Origin: an uncultured Clostridia bacterium
GTDB lineage: Bacteria > Bacillota > Clostridia > UBA1381
Assembly (NCBI GenBank): GCA_934463455.1
Contig: CAKSJU010000008.1
Location: 1 to 35,925, forward strand
Length of the DNA: 35,925 bases
Direction of reading: 5' to 3'
The translations under genes were made by a program, and so were the position numbers. Below are positions 33,267-35,925 of the stretch, one piece after another. The notes under the pieces are model-generated. The model worked only from the letters and a program-made list of their open reading frames with translations. It did not search any database and had not been told where the DNA came from. The stretch's first letter is position 1. Each line of letters opens with the position of its first letter.

Positions 33267-33779
33267 TTATATTTTCTTTTCGAGACATACCAATTCAACG
33301 TCATCAATACCGTTGAAATTGCATGGTACTATTCCCACTTCGGCATACCCTAATTTTTTGTAAAGAGTTCTTGCCGCAGTATTGTTTTTGTTTGTGTCCA
33401 TTCTTAAAAAGCTGCAGCTGTTTTCCTTTGCATAATCTTCATAAAACTTCACAAAAATTGTACCTAAGCCTTGCCCTCCGCAATCCGGCGAAACAACAAG
33501 TGTATGAAGTACCATTATTTCATCCTTTGGTGCATCGGCAAATTTCCAATCGGCAAGCTCGTATTCCTTTACCTCTTCACTGTTTATTTTTGCCGCCGCA
33601 ACAATTTCTCCGTCTTTTTCCATTACAAAAAGCTCATCTGCCGCCAAAGCATCTTCGGCAGTTTGCTTTGTCGGATAAACCCCTCGTATCCATCCTGTAT
33701 TATTAGCTGTATCAAGGATTTTATTATATATTCTTTCCACAGCCTCTATATCATCAATTCTTGCTTTTCTTATTTCCAT
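33267..33779 (-). CDS. GNAT-family N-acetyltransferase
   Basis: The 170-residue protein has the GNAT fold: a beta-alpha start (MEIRKARIDDIEAVERIY), the central strand IMVLHTLVVSP and the acetyl-CoA pyrophosphate loop CGGQGLGTIFVKFYEDYA, then FLRMDTNKNNTAARTLYKKLGY near the C-terminus. It transfers acetyl from acetyl-CoA to an amine; the substrate cannot be inferred. AAAGGA precedes the ATG. It sits alone between the SLH protein and the glycosyltransferase. Confidence 0.9.
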   Translation of the reverse strand: MEIRKARIDDIEAVERIYNKILDTANNTGWIRGVYPTKQTAEDALAADELFVMEKDGEIVAAAKINSEEVKEYELADWKFADAPKDEIMVLHTLVVSPDCGGQGLGTIFVKFYEDYAKENSCSFLRMDTNKNNTAARTLYKKLGYAEVGIVPCNFNGIDDVELVCLEKKI

Positions 33780-33843
33780 AATTTATCTGTCCTTTATTTT
33801 TTCTGTTGAAACAAGCAAATTCTCGTCTGCGATTGTCTTTTAA

Positions 33844-33880
33844 AAAAATATCCGTCCGCTGAATGCGAACGGATATTTTT
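33844..33880 (-). terminator. Terminator of the SLH protein gene
   Basis: AAAAATATCCGT (33844-33855) and ACGGATATTTTT (33869-33880) form a perfect 12-bp stem, extended by CGC/GCG after a mismatch. On the - strand a run of seven T ends the hairpin. It lies eight bases beyond the stop codon at 33889. Confidence 0.85.
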
Positions 33881-33888
33881 AATGTGCA

Positions 33889-35925
33889 TTATTTTAAAGA
33901 TTCCAAATTTTCGTTTTCAATAATCTTTGCAGCTTCTTCGTTGGTTTTTTCTTCGCCGTTTCCTGTCCAGGTCTCGCTCCAACCGTTTTCATGTCTTTCA
34001 TATAAGTTATATGTTGTAGCTTCTATAACAGCATCGTAGAACCAATCTGTCTTGCTTACGTCTGACCATGATTTAGCATAGCCTGTTTCGTGGTCGCCGT
34101 AACGTACAAGCATCTTATTAATGATTGTCATTGCTTCGGCACGTGTAATCTTAGCGTCCGGTCTGAATGAACCGTCTTCATAACCGGTTATCCAGCATTG
34201 ACCTGCAACCTTAAGAATTGCATCCTTTGCCCAATGATTATCAATATCCGTAAAGGTGTTTGCAGCAGGTGCAGCATCCTTCGGAGCAAACTTACTTGCT
34301 ATAACAGCAAATTCCGCTCTTGTAATAGGAGCTGTCGGATTGAATTTACCCTCCGAGTCACCTACAATAAATCCTGCATTTGCCATTGTCGAAATTGAAG
34401 CATTCGACCATCTCTTTGCGTCAACATCAGGGAAGTTATTCTCTGTAGCTTCAACAGTTGCACGGAATTCCGGCTTCAGCAATCTGTAGAATGCTGCAAC
34501 AACCTCTTCACGGGTAATATTCGCATTCGGTTTTACGGTGCCGTCGGGGTAACCTACAATGTAGATTATGTGCTCATCCGAAATCAATTGTTCCGGAGCT
34601 ACAATGTTAATGAAGTGAGGATAGAGGCGAACTGTATCTGTTACTTCAAACTTGCCTGTTGCAGCTTCTGTAAAGTACGGATTCTTGTACCAACCCTCAA
34701 AAGCATAGCCTGTCTTCTCGGGAGCTGTCAAGCTGTCCATATCAAAATATTTCTTGCCTTCTTCTTCGATAAGCTCCTGCTTATTGTTTTCACCGTCTAT
34801 AACAGTGTAAACAGCCGCTTCGGTTACCGGAGTAAACTTAGCATAGAAGTATGTATCTTCTGTTATCTTCACATCGCCGCTTGCAGATTTTGTGAAGTCT
34901 TTGTCAAGATACCAACCCTCAAAGGTATATCCTTCTTTTACGGGAGCTTCAATATCTCCGAGCTTAACTGTATATGTTGTGCCTTCTTTTACAACATTTA
35001 TGTCTGTTGTTTTGTCATCGACTACAGTATATGCTTTCGGTGCGGTTGTTGTGCCGCCTCCGCCCAAGCTTCCGCCGCTCGAAGAACGTGTTTTGGCATT
35101 AACAATTGCAATATTATTTCTATAGTTATTGTCGCTTCTGTCTTTTGAAGCATAATCAATAACTCCGTAAGCTGTACCGCTGTCTTTAATGGTTGTTTTA
35201 CCTGTCATCGATACTGACACCGCAAGGTTCTGATTTTCAACAGCAGCCGTGAAGTTGCTGATTTCAACCGTAAGGTCATCAAGCTCATGATTCGCATTTG
35301 CTTTAAGAGCGGCAACTGTAGGAGTACCCTTTACTTTAAATGCAACAACCGCAGGACTTGCAGCAAAATCGCAGTTTGCTGCGTCAAGTTCAAAAATTTC
35401 CGGATTTCCTCCATTTTGTTTAAGCACTATATCGGTTGCAGTCAATGCCGCATGAGTAAGTTTTGCGCTGTCATATGTAACAAAAACTTTAAATTCACCC
35501 TCAACGGTCGAATTGTTAAACTGAGCTTTCAGTTCGCTTTTTTCTGTATCGTTTTTGCTGCTGTCCAAATCGATAGCCAATTCTGTCTGAGCGTGCAAAG
35601 CATTAAATGCCGCTTTTACCGCGTCCATTTTAAGAGTAGCTTTGTAGTCAAACGACTTATCTGTTGCATTTCCCAAAAGTGCGCTTGTCGGATGAGCTTC
35701 ATATGCTGCTCCCGAACTGAGCTTTACTTCGGTAACGATTTCCGGAGCAACCTCTTTGGGTGTTTTGTTCAACTTCTCATTATATTTTGAATAGCTGAAC
35801 AAATTATTTTCAAGATAATCTGCATACGCTGCATTATTTTTTACGTAGTCGCTCAAATTCTCGGCAGCCTGTGCAACTGTTGCAGCCAACATTGTACAAG
35901 CAAGTGCCAGCGACAATATTTTTTT
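33889..35925 (-). CDS. Secreted S-layer-homology protein with two InlB-type B repeats, start codon off the right edge
   Basis: The frame is open to the window edge. The last three visible codons read K-K-I before LSLALACTMLAATVAQA, a signal peptide whose initiator is probably the very next codon outside. The internal TTG at 35916 is therefore not the start. About 300 residues of low-similarity, beta-rich sequence follow, then a Ser/Gly linker (SSSGGSLGGGG). Two B repeats of the Listeria-Bacteroides type come next, near 323-363 and 397-441 (GYTFEGWY, GYAFEGWY). Three SLH domains follow at about 442-485, 493-550 and 554-610 (ITREE, ITRAEF, ITRAEAM), numbered from TTG 35916. The SLH domains anchor it to cell-wall polymer. 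The first part has cohesin-like beta character, which is only a guess. Confidence 0.9.
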   Translation of the reverse strand, partial: KKILSLALACTMLAATVAQAAENLSDYVKNNAAYADYLENNLFSYSKYNEKLNKTPKEVAPEIVTEVKLSSGAAYEAHPTSALLGNATDKSFDYKATLKMDAVKAAFNALHAQTELAIDLDSSKNDTEKSELKAQFNNSTVEGEFKVFVTYDSAKLTHAALTATDIVLKQNGGNPEIFELDAANCDFAASPAVVAFKVKGTPTVAALKANANHELDDLTVEISNFTAAVENQNLAVSVSMTGKTTIKDSGTAYGVIDYASKDRSDNNYRNNIAIVNAKTRSSSGGSLGGGGTTTAPKAYTVVDDKTTDINVVKEGTTYTVKLGDIEAPVKEGYTFEGWYLDKDFTKSASGDVKITEDTYFYAKFTPVTEAAVYTVIDGENNKQELIEEEGKKYFDMDSLTAPEKTGYAFEGWYKNPYFTEAATGKFEVTDTVRLYPHFINIVAPEQLISDEHIIYIVGYPDGTVKPNANITREEVVAAFYRLLKPEFRATVEATENNFPDVDAKRWSNASISTMANAGFIVGDSEGKFNPTAPITRAEFAVIASKFAPKDAAPAANTFTDIDNHWAKDAILKVAGQCWITGYEDGSFRPDAKITRAEAMTIINKMLVRYGDHETGYAKSWSDVSKTDWFYDAVIEATTYNLYERHENGWSETWTGNGEEKTNEEAAKIIENENLESLK

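Noticed and set aside
35914..35916. TTG as the start of the SLH protein
   Set aside because: The frame continues to the edge with K-K-I, giving a full signal peptide, so the true start is outside the window.

Overview
The window looks like a chromosomal segment of a low-GC, spore-forming member of the Clostridia (Bacillota). The evidence is the spore-maturation pair spmA/spmB, a type III glutamine synthetase, a HisZ-dependent short HisG, a dimeric class II glycyl-tRNA synthetase, an S-layer-homology surface protein, AGGAGG-type ribosome binding sites and many near-consensus SigA promoters with 17-bp spacers. I cannot name the genus. No rRNA, tRNA, CRISPR array, prophage or transposase gene was seen.

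Layout: (1) 1-3994: a large cytosolic glycoside hydrolase (GH106-like, cut by the left edge), divergent from an AraC-type regulator, with two fully superimposed promoters in a palindrome between them. (2) 4013-5351: thyA-folA. (3) 5453-6540: spmA-spmB. (4) 6637-10227: glycolytic operon pgk-tpiA-gpmI. (5) 10372-12447: glnN. (6) 12529-16451: an esterase of the SGNH/SASA type, divergent from an MBOAT plus SGNH-like acyltransferase pair, probably a glycan O-acetylation and deacetylation module. (7) 16555-25231: a complete histidine operon, hisZ-G-D-C-B-H-A-F-IE-K, with a 488-bp repeat element between hisF and hisIE. (8) 25232-27542: a DnaA-box cluster, then glyQS with a structured leader and mscL. 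(9) 27617-30860: an ABC exporter-type pair. (10) 30958-33779: small genes, a frameshifted FeoB-associated/HMA protein, a Cys-rich protein with a GT2 glycosyltransferase, and a GNAT acetyltransferase. (11) 33889-35925: an SLH surface protein whose first codon lies just off the right edge.

The most notable non-coding structure is a MITE-like repeat family, present as a 173-bp copy (13717-13889) and an inverted 488-bp copy (23311-23798). Both have terminal inverted repeats and precise target-site duplications of 12 and 11 bp. Each sits in the untranslated region directly upstream of a gene's ribosome binding site. One is at the transcription start of the O-acyltransferase operon and the other is inside the his operon. 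The larger copy carries a further 315-bp palindromic segment with its own inverted ends.

A second recurring signal is a 70-nt motif found in the same gene-relative orientation upstream of glyQS and upstream of the glycosyltransferase. It shows compensating changes and two mutually exclusive pairings, so it is a candidate structured RNA. I found no complete new defence or enzymatic system; the novelty is in the repeat elements, the RNA motif and several regulatory sites.
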